Below, piece by piece: positions 1 through 9,527 of a DNA stretch of 64,000 nucleotides. The stretch comes from JBDHTS01 sp044220535. GTDB taxonomy: Bacteria > Pseudomonadota > Alphaproteobacteria > Micavibrionales > Micavibrionaceae. Numbering within the stretch: position 1 is the stretch's first letter; every line of letters starts with the position of its first letter. A program made the position numbers and the translations under genes. The stretch is from contig JBGAQU010000003.1 of NCBI GenBank assembly GCA_044220535.1, forward strand, positions 3,432-67,431, read 5' to 3'. Under the pieces are notes generated by a model. The model made no database searches. It was not told the DNA's origin and worked only from the letters and a program-made list of their open reading frames with translations.

Positions 1-1355
1 TTGAAGGGACGCGTGAATCCTTCAACGTCCTGGTCCTCAGTGGAGGTATCACACCTGACGTGATGACATTGCGCCGGGAGTTTAAGGCGGATCCTGACAG
101 CAACTTCATTCAATGGATGCCTTTGTCCACGCCTGACAATGTGGACGATACCCCGGACGAAAAGAAAAACCTGGTTCGCCCGCCGCTCGATGAGATTTTT
201 GGCGATGCATTGAAACGGTTCAATCTCGTCATCTTTGTTGGATTTGCAGATACCGGCCGTCTTCCGCCCTCCTATCTCGACGGCATTCGCGCTTATGTCG
301 AGCAAGGCGGCGCGCTTCTCAACATAGCGGGGCCGGAGACGGCAGGGCTTTATTCGATCCAGACCACGTCACTGGGCGAAATCCTGCCTACGACTTCCAT
401 AGAATCCATCGAGGCGGCTCCATACAAGCCACACCTGACACCGCTTGGAACCCGCCATCCTGTCACACGGTCGCTTGACGGCGCGGGATCGGATACAACC
501 GACCCCAGCTGGGGTGAATGGATGCGCTTTATCGACAGCACGGTCTCTCCATCCGGCAAGGTGGTGATGCAGACACCTGACGGCAAGCCGTTGCTGGTCC
601 TTTCCGAAGTTGGTAAAGGCCGTGTCGCCATGCTTCAATCCGACAGTTTTTCGCTCTGGGATCGCGGCGTGAACGGCGGCGGTCCGGCAGGGCCATTGTT
701 ACGCAATCTGGCGCATTGGTCCATGAAGGATCCCGCCTTCGCCGATGAAACATTGAGCGCCATTGCAGGGAAAGACGGTTTTCTGCATATAGAACGCCAT
801 ACCCTTTCTGAAAGCGCGCCGGCTCCGGTGGAAATCAAATCACCGGACGGGCAAACCATCCAGGAAACATTTAACAACCAGTCTTCGCCCGGCCTGTGGA
901 CCGCCGAACATGCTTTCAGCGACACGGGGGTTTACCAGCTGGTCACGACCTATGACGATAACCAGCAATTGACCGCCTTCGTCAGCGTCGGCAATCCCAA
1001 CGCGCCTGAACTTGCCAGCGTGGTTTCCACAGGCGATCTGTTGCAGCCCATTGCCAATACGACCGGTGGGGCCGTCTTCCGTATGGCGTCCGCTGAAACC
1101 GGGCAGATCAGCCTGCCGGCTATTCAGCAAACTGATCGCAGCGACTGGAAGGGGAAAACGACACCGGGTCAGATGACTCTGGTTCAGGGCGGGGCAAAAG
1201 TGCTCGAAGGGCTCGACCGCCAACCGCTGATCCCAGGCTGGCTGCAATGCGCCATGATAGCGGCGTCGCTTATATGGGGATATTCGGGCTGGCGCACTAT
1301 GGCACGGGCGGAAGCCGCGCCGCGCGCCCCATCCAAACCTTTGAAACTGGGTTAG
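1..1355 (+). CDS. Membrane protein with glutamine amidotransferase-like domain (COG5426 type), 5' truncated by window edge
   Basis: The reading frame is open from the first bases of the window (frame of position 3), so the GTG near position 60 is not the real start; this is the C-terminal part of a protein that I expect to be about 650-700 residues. Visible pieces are an amidotransferase-like Rossmann stretch (LVIFVGF, then YVEQGGALLNIAGPE), the family signature GRVAMLQSD and NLAHWSMKDP, an Ig-like segment and one C-terminal membrane helix (LQCAMIAASLIWGY). The family accompanies MoxR ATPase/DUF58/DUF4159 genes in alphaproteobacteria; no enzymatic activity is established. The next gene starts 6 bp downstream, so the two are probably co-transcribed. 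Family placement is confident, function is unknown. Confidence 0.8.
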   Translation, partial: EGTRESFNVLVLSGGITPDVMTLRREFKADPDSNFIQWMPLSTPDNVDDTPDEKKNLVRPPLDEIFGDALKRFNLVIFVGFADTGRLPPSYLDGIRAYVEQGGALLNIAGPETAGLYSIQTTSLGEILPTTSIESIEAAPYKPHLTPLGTRHPVTRSLDGAGSDTTDPSWGEWMRFIDSTVSPSGKVVMQTPDGKPLLVLSEVGKGRVAMLQSDSFSLWDRGVNGGGPAGPLLRNLAHWSMKDPAFADETLSAIAGKDGFLHIERHTLSESAPAPVEIKSPDGQTIQETFNNQSSPGLWTAEHAFSDTGVYQLVTTYDDNQQLTAFVSVGNPNAPELASVVSTGDLLQPIANTTGGAVFRMASAETGQISLPAIQQTDRSDWKGKTTPGQMTLVQGGAKVLEGLDRQPLIPGWLQCAMIAASLIWGYSGWRTMARAEAAPRAPSKPLKLG

Positions 1356-1361
1356 CATAGA

Positions 1362-3443
1362 ATGAACGAGCGCGGCTTTCTTAAATCTGTTTTCACGCCG
1401 GCAGCGTCAGGGTTGGCTGCCGTCGGCGCCATGGCAGGCGCGGCGCTTGGCCATTTCGGTTTGGGTCCCGTTGCATTCAGCGCAGCGGCCGCGCCTGCGA
1501 TTTTAGGGGTTACAGGCGCCAGCCTGCCGATCCTCTGGAATGTATTGTCGTCGCTGCCGGTTAAAAAGGGCGCTTATTATTTTCCAGGCATCGATATTTT
1601 GCTCAAGCTCGCAGAGATACGGCCAAAACCCACTAGCATGCCGCGGTGGCAAAAATGCCTCAACTTGGGCGCACTGCTCGCCGCCGCAATCGGCGCATCG
1701 GAACCCGGTCTGGACACGACGCATATCGGCCAGGCGCGCGGGCCTGTCATTCTGGCCGTTGATAATGGATGGACGTCCGCCACGCATTGGGATCAGGCTA
1801 TCGTGCCGCGCCTCAACAAGTTGATCGACGCTGCCGAGGCAAAGGGGCGTTCCGTCCTTTTGTTGCCCTCCGCGCCCGACGCGGATGCAAACGATGCCGA
1901 TATGCAACCGGTCGATGCGTCGCGTGCGCGGTCCATGGTGACGAATCTCAAGCCTCAGCCCTGGCCGACCGATCATGGATACCAGATCCAGGCCATTGAA
2001 AATCTTCCGGATGACGTCAGGGAATCCTCTTCCCTGATATGGCTCAGCGACGGACTTGAAACCAAGGATGCTTCGCAATGGACGCAGACAGTCGGCCAGT
2101 TTGGAACGACCGATGTGCTGAATGGGTACAGCAACGATCCGCACCTTCTTTCATTGGACGAAACATCTGGCGAAAGCATGTCTGTCAAGGTAAGCCGGCT
2201 CGACGCGCGGGCGGAAGGCCAAGTGACATTGATGTTCAGCGACGATACCGCGCCTTTGTTTCAAAAACAGGCATTCTTCAAGGCTGGCGAATCCCAGACG
2301 ACCCTTCGTGTCGATATTCCTTCTGATTTTCGTGGCCAGCTGAAACGCGTCTCGATTGAAGGCGAACATTCGGCCGGCGCGACGCTGCTGCTGGACGATA
2401 CGTGGCGGCAACGCTCTGTCGGCTTGATCAGCACCAATGGAATTGCCGAACCCCTGAAAGACGGCACGCATTATATTCAAAGCGCCATCGAACCTTTTAC
2501 CGATCTTCATAAGGGTCGGCTCTCGGAAATCCTCCAGCTTCCGGTTGCAGTGATTATTCTGACCGACAACACGTCCCTTACAAGCAAGGATCAGGAAGAT
2601 CTGGATCAATGGATCAAAAAGGGAGGCACGCTTCTGCGTTTTGCAGGCCCGCATCTCGCCGCGCAGCCCGATGACGATCTTTTGCCTGTCAAGCTCCGCC
2701 GCGGTGAAAAAACTGTGACGGGCGATCTATCGGGCAACAGTTCCGGCACAATTGCGCCTTTCGTGAAACCATCGCCCTTTATCGGCATCACCATACCACC
2801 TGAAGCAAAGGTAAGCACACTGGTGCTCACAGAGCCGGGGCCCGATACTGCTGATCTTACATGGGCCAGCCTCGATAACGGCATGCCTCTGATTACGTCT
2901 GCAAAAAAAGGAGACGGTCGCGTCGTTCTCGTTCATACGACGGCCAATCTTGATTGGTCGCAAATTCCGCTGGCCGGGGAATTTTTCCTGAAGATGATGC
3001 GCACAATCGTTTCGCAAAGCGTTGGAACGAACCAGACGCAACTCACGCATTCACTGCCGCCGCTTACTTCACTGGATGCGCAGGGCCGTCTTGGGCCCGC
3101 GACCCATGCCAAAGCCTTGACCCCTGAGGTATTGGCTGCCCGTCAAATCGACGCTGCCCATCCGCCCGGTTTTTATGGCGATGACTCCACGCGCATGGCC
3201 CTGAATATCGGCAATTTTTCGGAATTATCGCCTTTGCGCGATTGGCCTTCCGCGGCCCGCATCGTACCCTATGTCCAGAATGAAGAACACGATTACGGCG
3301 CCATTGCACTTGCCATGTCTGTCCTGCTTATCATGGGCAGCCTTGGTGTAGGTATGGCGCAGAATAAGAACGCTTCATTCAAATCTCCGGCAATTTCTCG
3401 TCGAAACCCGTTGAACCGGGAAGCAAGAGGGCCAAATGTCTAG
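1362..3443 (+). CDS. BatA-like membrane protein with vWA-like domain, lacking the DUF4159 module
   Basis: A 693-residue inner-membrane protein. The N-terminus has hydrophobic helices typical of the BatA/TIGR02226 region (about residues 15-60 and 100-118), followed by a vWA/Rossmann-like stretch beginning VILAVDNGW, a second domain with IKKGGTLLRFAGPHLA and the family motif DLTWASLDNGMPLI, and a last membrane helix (about 655-675). In homologues I know, this helix is followed by about 200 residues of DUF4159; here the protein stops about 20 residues after the helix. The stop overlaps the ATG of the next gene by 8 bp, which supports translational coupling. Role inferred: membrane scaffold working with the DUF58 and amidotransferase-like partners. 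Loss of DUF4159 is unusual for the family. Confidence 0.75.
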   Translation: MNERGFLKSVFTPAASGLAAVGAMAGAALGHFGLGPVAFSAAAAPAILGVTGASLPILWNVLSSLPVKKGAYYFPGIDILLKLAEIRPKPTSMPRWQKCLNLGALLAAAIGASEPGLDTTHIGQARGPVILAVDNGWTSATHWDQAIVPRLNKLIDAAEAKGRSVLLLPSAPDADANDADMQPVDASRARSMVTNLKPQPWPTDHGYQIQAIENLPDDVRESSSLIWLSDGLETKDASQWTQTVGQFGTTDVLNGYSNDPHLLSLDETSGESMSVKVSRLDARAEGQVTLMFSDDTAPLFQKQAFFKAGESQTTLRVDIPSDFRGQLKRVSIEGEHSAGATLLLDDTWRQRSVGLISTNGIAEPLKDGTHYIQSAIEPFTDLHKGRLSEILQLPVAVIILTDNTSLTSKDQEDLDQWIKKGGTLLRFAGPHLAAQPDDDLLPVKLRRGEKTVTGDLSGNSSGTIAPFVKPSPFIGITIPPEAKVSTLVLTEPGPDTADLTWASLDNGMPLITSAKKGDGRVVLVHTTANLDWSQIPLAGEFFLKMMRTIVSQSVGTNQTQLTHSLPPLTSLDAQGRLGPATHAKALTPEVLAARQIDAAHPPGFYGDDSTRMALNIGNFSELSPLRDWPSAARIVPYVQNEEHDYGAIALAMSVLLIMGSLGVGMAQNKNASFKSPAISRRNPLNREARGPNV

Positions 3444-4386
3444 ATCTGATAAAAATTTTCAACTTCTCCAGGCCGCCAGGGAAATTTACGGCGAACTGGC
3501 GGAAGACCAGATTTTGATGATCGACAGGATCAGCGCTTTGCTGCGCGATATGGGCATGCACGGGTTAAATCGTGCGGGTATTGGCATAGCGCCTTTAAAT
3601 CTCCGGCCTTTTGATTCTGACCGGGGCGATACGCGCGCGGATATCAGCCCTCAGTATTCACGCCCGGGACAACAGATCGTTCTGGAGCGGGAACGCGAAA
3701 CTCAAAAACGTTATATTACCTGGATCAAATCAACCCTATCTATGGATTTCAAATCCCGTAACGATCTTTTGACCAAAAAAGAAGCCGGATTGGTTCTGGC
3801 TTTGGCAATGGCTAAAAAAATGCTCGCGCAGGGCGATAGCGTTTCATTCAGCCAGGAAGGACGCCTTCGTTCTCTAACAAGCCATGCGGTTGGCAATCCA
3901 GCCGGCGCCGGCTTGATGGATATTTCAGGCGCTTCTTTTGAGGTCAATCGCAGCATTCCGCTAGGCGCCACTGTTATTCTGATAGTCGATCACCGTGATG
4001 AACAGGATACGTTGCGGGCTCTTGACGAACTTCACCAAAGAAGGCTGAAAGCTTGTCTGATCGTTACTGCAGATCCGCAGGAAGTATCATTTGATCTGCC
4101 TGAAATGCCAATCCATGGCCTTGAAAATGAACAAACGTCTGAAGGCAGGACGTATGTCCACTTTAATAGGCATATGCGGGATGAGGCGCAACAGCTTTAC
4201 AAAGACCGCATTGAAACCTTAAGGGATGCATGCGGTGAAAGAGGCTTCTCGTTCTACTTTCAGCGGACCGACCAGCTGATTGAAAATAACTGCCTCGTGG
4301 AAATGATCCAGCAGACAGCATCTTCTGCACGGCGCGGCGTAAGATCCTATCACCTGGGCTCTTTGTCCGGCCTGAATTTGGGTTAA
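3436..4386 (+). CDS. DUF58 domain protein
   Basis: A 316-residue soluble protein without signal peptide. It matches the DUF58 family that sits beside MoxR-type AAA ATPases: a divergent form of the arginine/aspartate-rich central signature (RPFDSDRGDTRADIS), the strand-helix VLALAMAKKMLAQGDSVSF of the vWA-like fold, VILIVDHRDEQDTLRALDEL, and a C-terminal FYFQRTDQLIE. The consensus PGD-RxIDW core is eroded here. It overlaps the BatA-like gene by 8 bp and is followed after 3 bp by the DUF4175 C-half gene, so all four belong to one transcription unit. No MoxR ATPase is visible; it may lie upstream of the window. Family call fairly sure, biochemical role unknown. Confidence 0.7.
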   Translation: MSRSDKNFQLLQAAREIYGELAEDQILMIDRISALLRDMGMHGLNRAGIGIAPLNLRPFDSDRGDTRADISPQYSRPGQQIVLERERETQKRYITWIKSTLSMDFKSRNDLLTKKEAGLVLALAMAKKMLAQGDSVSFSQEGRLRSLTSHAVGNPAGAGLMDISGASFEVNRSIPLGATVILIVDHRDEQDTLRALDELHQRRLKACLIVTADPQEVSFDLPEMPIHGLENEQTSEGRTYVHFNRHMRDEAQQLYKDRIETLRDACGERGFSFYFQRTDQLIENNCLVEMIQQTASSARRGVRSYHLGSLSGLNLG

Positions 4387-4389
4387 ATC

Positions 4390-7158
4390 ATGAAATCTTT
4401 ACGCATAGCACTTGGTTTGGTTTTTGGCATGGCGGTCCTGGGGGATCGCACCGTGGCGATGGCCGAACCAGGCCCTCCCCAGCCTGCCGAACCTGCCCCG
4501 TGGTCGCAGACGATTGATAAGTCCTGTGAAGAGGTTTTTTATAAGCCGCATATTACCGATGAACAGCTGAAAATGGCGCGGGATCATTTCGGGGGTGATG
4601 AAAGACTGTCGGATGATGATTTGAAAGACTGGGTGATCAGGCATTTTGATCTTCTTGGCGGATATATATCCTTGCCGGATTTGACGGCTCACCCTTTGGC
4701 CGGTCGTAAGATTGTCAAGATAAAGGGGCGTGCCATTGATGGCCTGGGGCAGGAAGGTGAAAGCGATATAACCGTCTGCGCTTTGCCAGAGCGCGGTTAT
4801 TTCAACCCTATCGGCCGCCGGATTGCCGTCATTCGTGGAGATATAGCGGAAGCCACAATCAAGATTGCGCCCACGCCCTTCTTCGCACAACAGCTTCCTT
4901 TGTTAAGCCAGCGATTTGATGCGCTGGTGGATGCTGATATTAATAATATACAAAACCCCGATACACGCGCCAAACTTCAAAAACTAGAGTCTGAATTCGA
5001 TGCAGCGCATGACATGGCTCAGGTCGGCGCCTTGCTTGACGATCTCTGGAAGGTCACGCTTGAACTGGAAGACGATCACTTAAGCGAATCCGCGAAGGAG
5101 ATGCGGGACGCCACGAAAATGTTGGAAGACGCCTATTACAACCGCGACACCAACGATGAAAAGCTTCAGGAATTCCTGGAAAAGGCCAAAGAAGGAATGA
5201 AAAAATTCCTTGAGGAACAACTCAAGGAAGCCCAGAAAAAAAACAATCCGGAGCTTGAGAAACAGCTGGAGGATCTGAAAAAGCAATTGGAGGAATTGCA
5301 AAAACAGCTTGCGGCAAAAGACAAAAAATCATTAGACGATGCCTTGAATATGTACGACCTCATGCGCCAGATGATGCAAGCCCAGCAGGGCATGCAAAGC
5401 ATGCAGGATATGATGAGCAATACTCAAAGCATGATGCAGCAAATGATGCAAAACATGCAGGAAAAATTGCAGGATCAGCAAACGCTGAAAGGCCTTCAGC
5501 AAATGATCAAGGACCAGCAGCAGCTTCTGGACAGCACGTCCATGACCGAAGGCGAACGCAAGGAAATGACGGATAAGCTTCGCGAAGGTCTTGGCCAGCA
5601 AGCCAAGGATACGCAAAAGCGCGCACAGAAGGCACGAGAGGCTGAAGAACAAGATACCCAGAAACAAAAAGACGCGAACGCCGCAACTGATAAGTCGAAT
5701 CTGAGCGAACAGGCGAAGGCTTTTGAAGAGCTCGGAAAACAACTTCAAGACGCCATCGACAAGCGTGCCCAGGATCAAACTCTGCCGCCTGACCAGGCGG
5801 AGAGGCTTAAAGACGCTCATGAAATGCTGAAGAAAGATCTTGAGAAACTTAAAAAGCCGGATGCGCTTAAAGCCAATGATATGGACAAAATCCTGAAGGA
5901 TTTCGAGCGCGCGTCAGGCGAATTGGACAGGATGACCGATCAAAAACAGGCCGCGCCGCCTGAGTCTTTCGGCAAGAAGGTCGACGATCTGAGCCGCGCA
6001 ACGGATCGCGCCAAGGCGGAGCAACAGCAGCGCGACAGTCAAACGCAACAGATGCAGGACGGCGCGAATGAACTCAAATCAGCAGAAGATGATCTGAAAA
6101 AGCTGCAGGAAGAATTGCAAAATCCCGACATGGATCAGAAGCAGCTTAGCGATGCAGTAAAGAAACTTAAAGATCTTAAGGATAAGGTAGCCAAGCACGA
6201 AAAGGCCGATATGGCCTCTATCCAGAAAATGATCCTGGCCCTTGCCCAACAGCTGGATGACAGGGTTGATGAGGCAGGCGCCTATGCTCGTCGGGTGGAG
6301 ACAGGGTTTCGCCGCGCCGGCGATACTGCGCAAGCGAACGCTCGTGCAGCCGATCAATCCCATGCCGTGGATCTGGGCGAGAAAATCGCCGCAATTCGCG
6401 CGGATACCGGAGAACGCCTGGAAAAGGAAGCACCTCTGACAGAGGCGCAGGCCAAGGAAAGAATTGCACAGTTAAAAGAGATCAAAACGGATCTGGACCG
6501 TATCGATCCTCGCCCACAGCGCGCACAGGATAATAAAAAAGGTCAAAACGGCCAGAATGGCGGAAACGGCGGCGATCAACAACAGATGCAACCTGATGAG
6601 CTTATGAAACAGCTCATGGAGATGATGCGCAAGAACAAAGGCGACAGCGAAAGTCAGCAGCAAATGCAGCAGTCCCTTCAACAGATGATACAGCAAAGCC
6701 AGGACTTGCAACAAAGGCAGCAATCGCTCGAACAACAGCTGCAACAGATGCGTGAACAGATGCAGAAAAGCGGCGTTCCGCAAGACCAGATCGATCAGGT
6801 CATAAAGCAGATGCAGGATGCCGCGCAAAAACTTCAGCAAGGACAGCCCGGCGGCTCTATGTCCGACCAAAACGGCAGTTTGCAGGGCCTGATGAAAATG
6901 CAGGGGAAGATGCAGCAACAGCCCGGCATGGGTGAAGGTGAAGGTTCAGGATGGGGCAAGAACGGTTCCACCGGTCATGGTCTGCTCCCGCCGCAGCTGC
7001 ACGACATGGAAGGCGGCGCGCCTGTTACAGATCCGTCCCAGGCAGGCAATGATTCACGTAAAATTCGGGAAGACATTCGCAAAATGCAGGAGGGCCAAAA
7101 ATTGCCGCCTGCAGTCGAGAACTATTACACTGATCTTCTCAAGAACGGCCCGCGTTAA
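4390..7158 (+). CDS. C-terminal half of a split DUF4175 (TIGR02302) protein, with its own signal peptide
   Basis: A 922-residue, Gln/Met/Lys-rich coiled-coil protein. Residues 1-25 form a signal peptide (hydrophobic core then TVAMA), so it is probably exported. From residue 97 it shows the family signature DLTAHPLAG, then ALPERGYFNP, the helical LDDLWKVTLELEDDHLSESA and a long low-complexity tail with QQMMQ and EQLKEA runs ending in FAM-type GHGLLPPQLHDMEGG. In ordinary TIGR02302 proteins these follow directly after two or three membrane helices and an Ig-like region in one chain of about 850 residues. Here that first half is encoded on the opposite strand immediately downstream (7171-8319), and residues 26-95 are a new N-terminal segment. 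Function of the family is unknown; envelope role inferred from the cluster. Confidence 0.8.
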   Translation: MKSLRIALGLVFGMAVLGDRTVAMAEPGPPQPAEPAPWSQTIDKSCEEVFYKPHITDEQLKMARDHFGGDERLSDDDLKDWVIRHFDLLGGYISLPDLTAHPLAGRKIVKIKGRAIDGLGQEGESDITVCALPERGYFNPIGRRIAVIRGDIAEATIKIAPTPFFAQQLPLLSQRFDALVDADINNIQNPDTRAKLQKLESEFDAAHDMAQVGALLDDLWKVTLELEDDHLSESAKEMRDATKMLEDAYYNRDTNDEKLQEFLEKAKEGMKKFLEEQLKEAQKKNNPELEKQLEDLKKQLEELQKQLAAKDKKSLDDALNMYDLMRQMMQAQQGMQSMQDMMSNTQSMMQQMMQNMQEKLQDQQTLKGLQQMIKDQQQLLDSTSMTEGERKEMTDKLREGLGQQAKDTQKRAQKAREAEEQDTQKQKDANAATDKSNLSEQAKAFEELGKQLQDAIDKRAQDQTLPPDQAERLKDAHEMLKKDLEKLKKPDALKANDMDKILKDFERASGELDRMTDQKQAAPPESFGKKVDDLSRATDRAKAEQQQRDSQTQQMQDGANELKSAEDDLKKLQEELQNPDMDQKQLSDAVKKLKDLKDKVAKHEKADMASIQKMILALAQQLDDRVDEAGAYARRVETGFRRAGDTAQANARAADQSHAVDLGEKIAAIRADTGERLEKEAPLTEAQAKERIAQLKEIKTDLDRIDPRPQRAQDNKKGQNGQNGGNGGDQQQMQPDELMKQLMEMMRKNKGDSESQQQMQQSLQQMIQQSQDLQQRQQSLEQQLQQMREQMQKSGVPQDQIDQVIKQMQDAAQKLQQGQPGGSMSDQNGSLQGLMKMQGKMQQQPGMGEGEGSGWGKNGSTGHGLLPPQLHDMEGGAPVTDPSQAGNDSRKIREDIRKMQEGQKLPPAVENYYTDLLKNGPR

Positions 7159-7170
7159 TCCGGGATTATC

Positions 7171-8319
7171 TTATCGCATAGGCTGGGGCTGGCATAGCGT
7201 CGCGCCATCAAGAGGCAGAGACGGCAATTGCGCCTGTGGCGGCGGTGACGCTTCAGGGTTTGCGCCGATGATCGTCATATCGACAAAGCCTTTGACAATG
7301 CCGTAATCATCTTTGGCTATGCATTGCAATCCCAAGTGCTTGCCCCCATTGGATCCGGCACCGGTTATTATGATCTCGGGCGGCGCATCCGGCTCGACCC
7401 GGATCGCCCAGCTCGGCCCGTTTAAAACCTGTACGCTATGAACGCCACCCGTGGAAAACGTCACGAGTTTGTATTGCGTGGTTTTGTGATCTTCTTCTCC
7501 GATTTGCTGATCCGCCGGCAAAAGCTGCCCGTCCACTGTTATATCGGGTGTACCGTTCAGTATGGACATATGCAGAACACTGCCCTGATGCACCGGACCC
7601 GCTTCCGTATCCGGGCCGGCATTCCCATTGGACAGATAAAGCGGCTGCGCGTTTTCTATACCTTCTGGCGGCGAAACCCAGGCCCTGACATCGGGTGGCG
7701 GTGGCGGAATAATCGGCGCATGAAAATTGAACGCCTCACGCAACAGCGACGACCGGTCCGGTCCGGCCTGCCAGGCGGATACGGACACGCTCGCAGCCAT
7801 TGCTAATCCAATAACCATCGCATAACGCGGAATTTCAAGCGTGGGTCTGAAGTCTCTAACTTTACTACGCAGTAAGAGCTCGCGAGAGGCCTGCCACAAT
7901 TCTGCCGATCCTATATACTTGCGGCTGCCTAGCATTTGCGCGGGTATACTGTCCTCGCCCAAATTTTTATCCAGCCGCTTCAGCGCATCATTAAAAGACG
8001 TACGCCAAGGACGCTTCCAGGCGATAAAAGGCAACGGCAACAAAGCCACAGCGGCCGCTGCAAAAGCGGCAGCAAGACGATCCTGAAGTGGCAACGTCTG
8101 AATAACTCCAGCAAAAATTGAAGGCAGATATACACCAACTGCACAAGCTGAAGGCACCAGATAAGGCACCATATTTTCAACCACCAGGGCAGCCTGTTGG
8201 CCGCGCCCCTTCAACTTAAACACACGATCCAGCTTAGCCGTATCATTGGCTTTCGGCGATTGCGCGGAAATAGCATTCTCCCTGTCTTTTTTATTATTAT
8301 GAAATACGCATAACCCCAT
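7171..8319 (-). CDS. N-terminal half of a split DUF4175 (TIGR02302) protein, membrane-anchored
   Basis: A 382-residue protein convergent with the C-half gene, 12 bp between the stops. It has membrane helices at about 50-73, 82-100 and 165-184, the family motif around residues 115-150 (DALKRLDKNL, then ELWQASRELLL), the PPPPPDVRAWVSPPEG signature at about 205-220 and an Ig-like part ending PDAPPEIIITG and KDDYGIVKGFVDMTI. It stops exactly where normal family members continue into the DLTAHPWAG segment. Together the two genes therefore reconstitute one family-length chain from opposite strands. The alternative, two unrelated proteins, is unlikely because the break falls at a matching point on both sides. 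The start has no strong ribosome binding site, so the first 20 residues are uncertain. Confidence 0.75.
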   Translation of the reverse strand: MGLCVFHNNKKDRENAISAQSPKANDTAKLDRVFKLKGRGQQAALVVENMVPYLVPSACAVGVYLPSIFAGVIQTLPLQDRLAAAFAAAAVALLPLPFIAWKRPWRTSFNDALKRLDKNLGEDSIPAQMLGSRKYIGSAELWQASRELLLRSKVRDFRPTLEIPRYAMVIGLAMAASVSVSAWQAGPDRSSLLREAFNFHAPIIPPPPPDVRAWVSPPEGIENAQPLYLSNGNAGPDTEAGPVHQGSVLHMSILNGTPDITVDGQLLPADQQIGEEDHKTTQYKLVTFSTGGVHSVQVLNGPSWAIRVEPDAPPEIIITGAGSNGGKHLGLQCIAKDDYGIVKGFVDMTIIGANPEASPPPQAQLPSLPLDGATLCQPQPMR

Positions 8320-8409
8320 TTTCCGGATTTGTCAATACGAAGCTGCATTGCCGGGCTGGTATTTATAGGCGTCTATATGTTTTATAAAGGCTATAGAAAA
8401 GTATAGGTC

Positions 8410-8844
8410 ATGCTGAAAACCCTGAAACTCCTTTTACCCGCCCTTATTCCATCCTGGCGCTTCTTTGATGCAATCGCCCCTTCGCCGCGCATTGAATTCG
8501 GCCTGATGCAAACCACGCAGGATATGCCCGCTTTCTGGCAGGAATTCCGCCCCAGGCCTGCACACCTGCCTGTCCATGCCATGTTAAAGCGCATGGTCTG
8601 GAACCCGCGCTGGAATGAATACCTGTTTCTGACCAGCTGCGCGGAGCGCCTGATGGAATATCCCACAGAGCACAGCCGTCTTGAAATTGCGAACCGTATA
8701 AAAAATGATCTGGCGCCGAGCAACCCCGCGACACCTTATTTCCAGTTCAGGTTGGTTTTCGTCAGCCGGGATGGCGCACAGCTGAACATGCATATCGCCT
8801 ATACATCATCGCCATGCACCTTATCCGGATCATCTATCCCATGA
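8410..8844 (+). CDS. Unknown protein paired with HTTM-type membrane protein
   Basis: A 144-residue protein of no family I recognise. It has a short hydrophobic N-terminus (LKLLLPALIPSW) and is otherwise soluble-looking, with aromatic-rich segments such as PAFWQEFRPRP and WNPRWNEYLFL. Its stop TGA overlaps the ATG of the following membrane protein as ATGA, which indicates translational coupling and a shared function. I infer an accessory subunit of the HTTM-like protein, but nothing in its sequence shows an activity. Confidence 0.6.
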   Translation: MLKTLKLLLPALIPSWRFFDAIAPSPRIEFGLMQTTQDMPAFWQEFRPRPAHLPVHAMLKRMVWNPRWNEYLFLTSCAERLMEYPTEHSRLEIANRIKNDLAPSNPATPYFQFRLVFVSRDGAQLNMHIAYTSSPCTLSGSSIP

Positions 8845-9527
8845 GCATGGACCTCGCCATACGGGCAACCGAGATCCTGCTGGCGCTGGCTTTTTTACAG
8901 CAGGGCATCGAACATCTGCTTGCGCGAAAGGACGAACAGGTTTTATTCCTGCCACGCCTGTTTTTAAGCGCCCTTCTTTTGTTCGGGTTTCAAGCGCAAT
9001 GGGTCTGTCTGGCGCTGGTCGTCCTCAGCCTGTTCATCCTGAAACGGTTTCAAGGCCCCTATAATGGCGGCAGCGACCGCATGGGCCTGCTGATCCTCTG
9101 CTGCCTGTGCCTTGCCGAATTCACGCCCGGCCTGCGGTGGCGGGACTACGCGTTTGGCTATCTGGCGATGCAGCTGGTTCTGTCCTATTTCGTCTCCGGC
9201 TGGGTCAAGATCGTCAATCCTGAATGGCGCAGCGGACGCGCGCTTCAGGATGTGTTCGATTTTTCCGCCTATCCCGTCAGCGAGTCTTTAAGGAGCTGGG
9301 CAAACCGTCCAAGGCTTTTATGCCTGATGTCATGGGCGGTCATGCTATTTGAATTGCTTTTCCCGCTGGCCTTGCTGACACATGGCACACTTATCGTCGC
9401 ATTGGTTATTGCAGCGGCATTTCACCTGGCCAATGCCTGCCTGTTCGGCCTGAACCGGTTTTTCTGGGTCTGGCTCGCGGCCTACCCGTCCATCCTGTGG
9501 CTTCAGGACAGGATCTCATCAGGGTAA
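8841..9527 (+). CDS. HTTM-type polytopic membrane protein
   Basis: A 228-residue integral membrane protein with about six hydrophobic helices. The segment GPYNGGSDRMGLLI followed by YLAMQLVLSYFVSGWVKI and the later LFELLFPLALL are characteristic of HTTM (horizontally transferred transmembrane) proteins, relatives of the membrane domain of vitamin-K-dependent gamma-carboxylase. I chose the ATG that overlaps the upstream stop (ATGA) rather than the ATG 27 bp earlier. Its 3' end overlaps the convergent Crp-type gene by 25 bp. Substrate or enzymatic activity is not known for this bacterial branch. Confidence 0.7.
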   Translation: MSMDLAIRATEILLALAFLQQGIEHLLARKDEQVLFLPRLFLSALLLFGFQAQWVCLALVVLSLFILKRFQGPYNGGSDRMGLLILCCLCLAEFTPGLRWRDYAFGYLAMQLVLSYFVSGWVKIVNPEWRSGRALQDVFDFSAYPVSESLRSWANRPRLLCLMSWAVMLFELLFPLALLTHGTLIVALVIAAAFHLANACLFGLNRFFWVWLAAYPSILWLQDRISSG

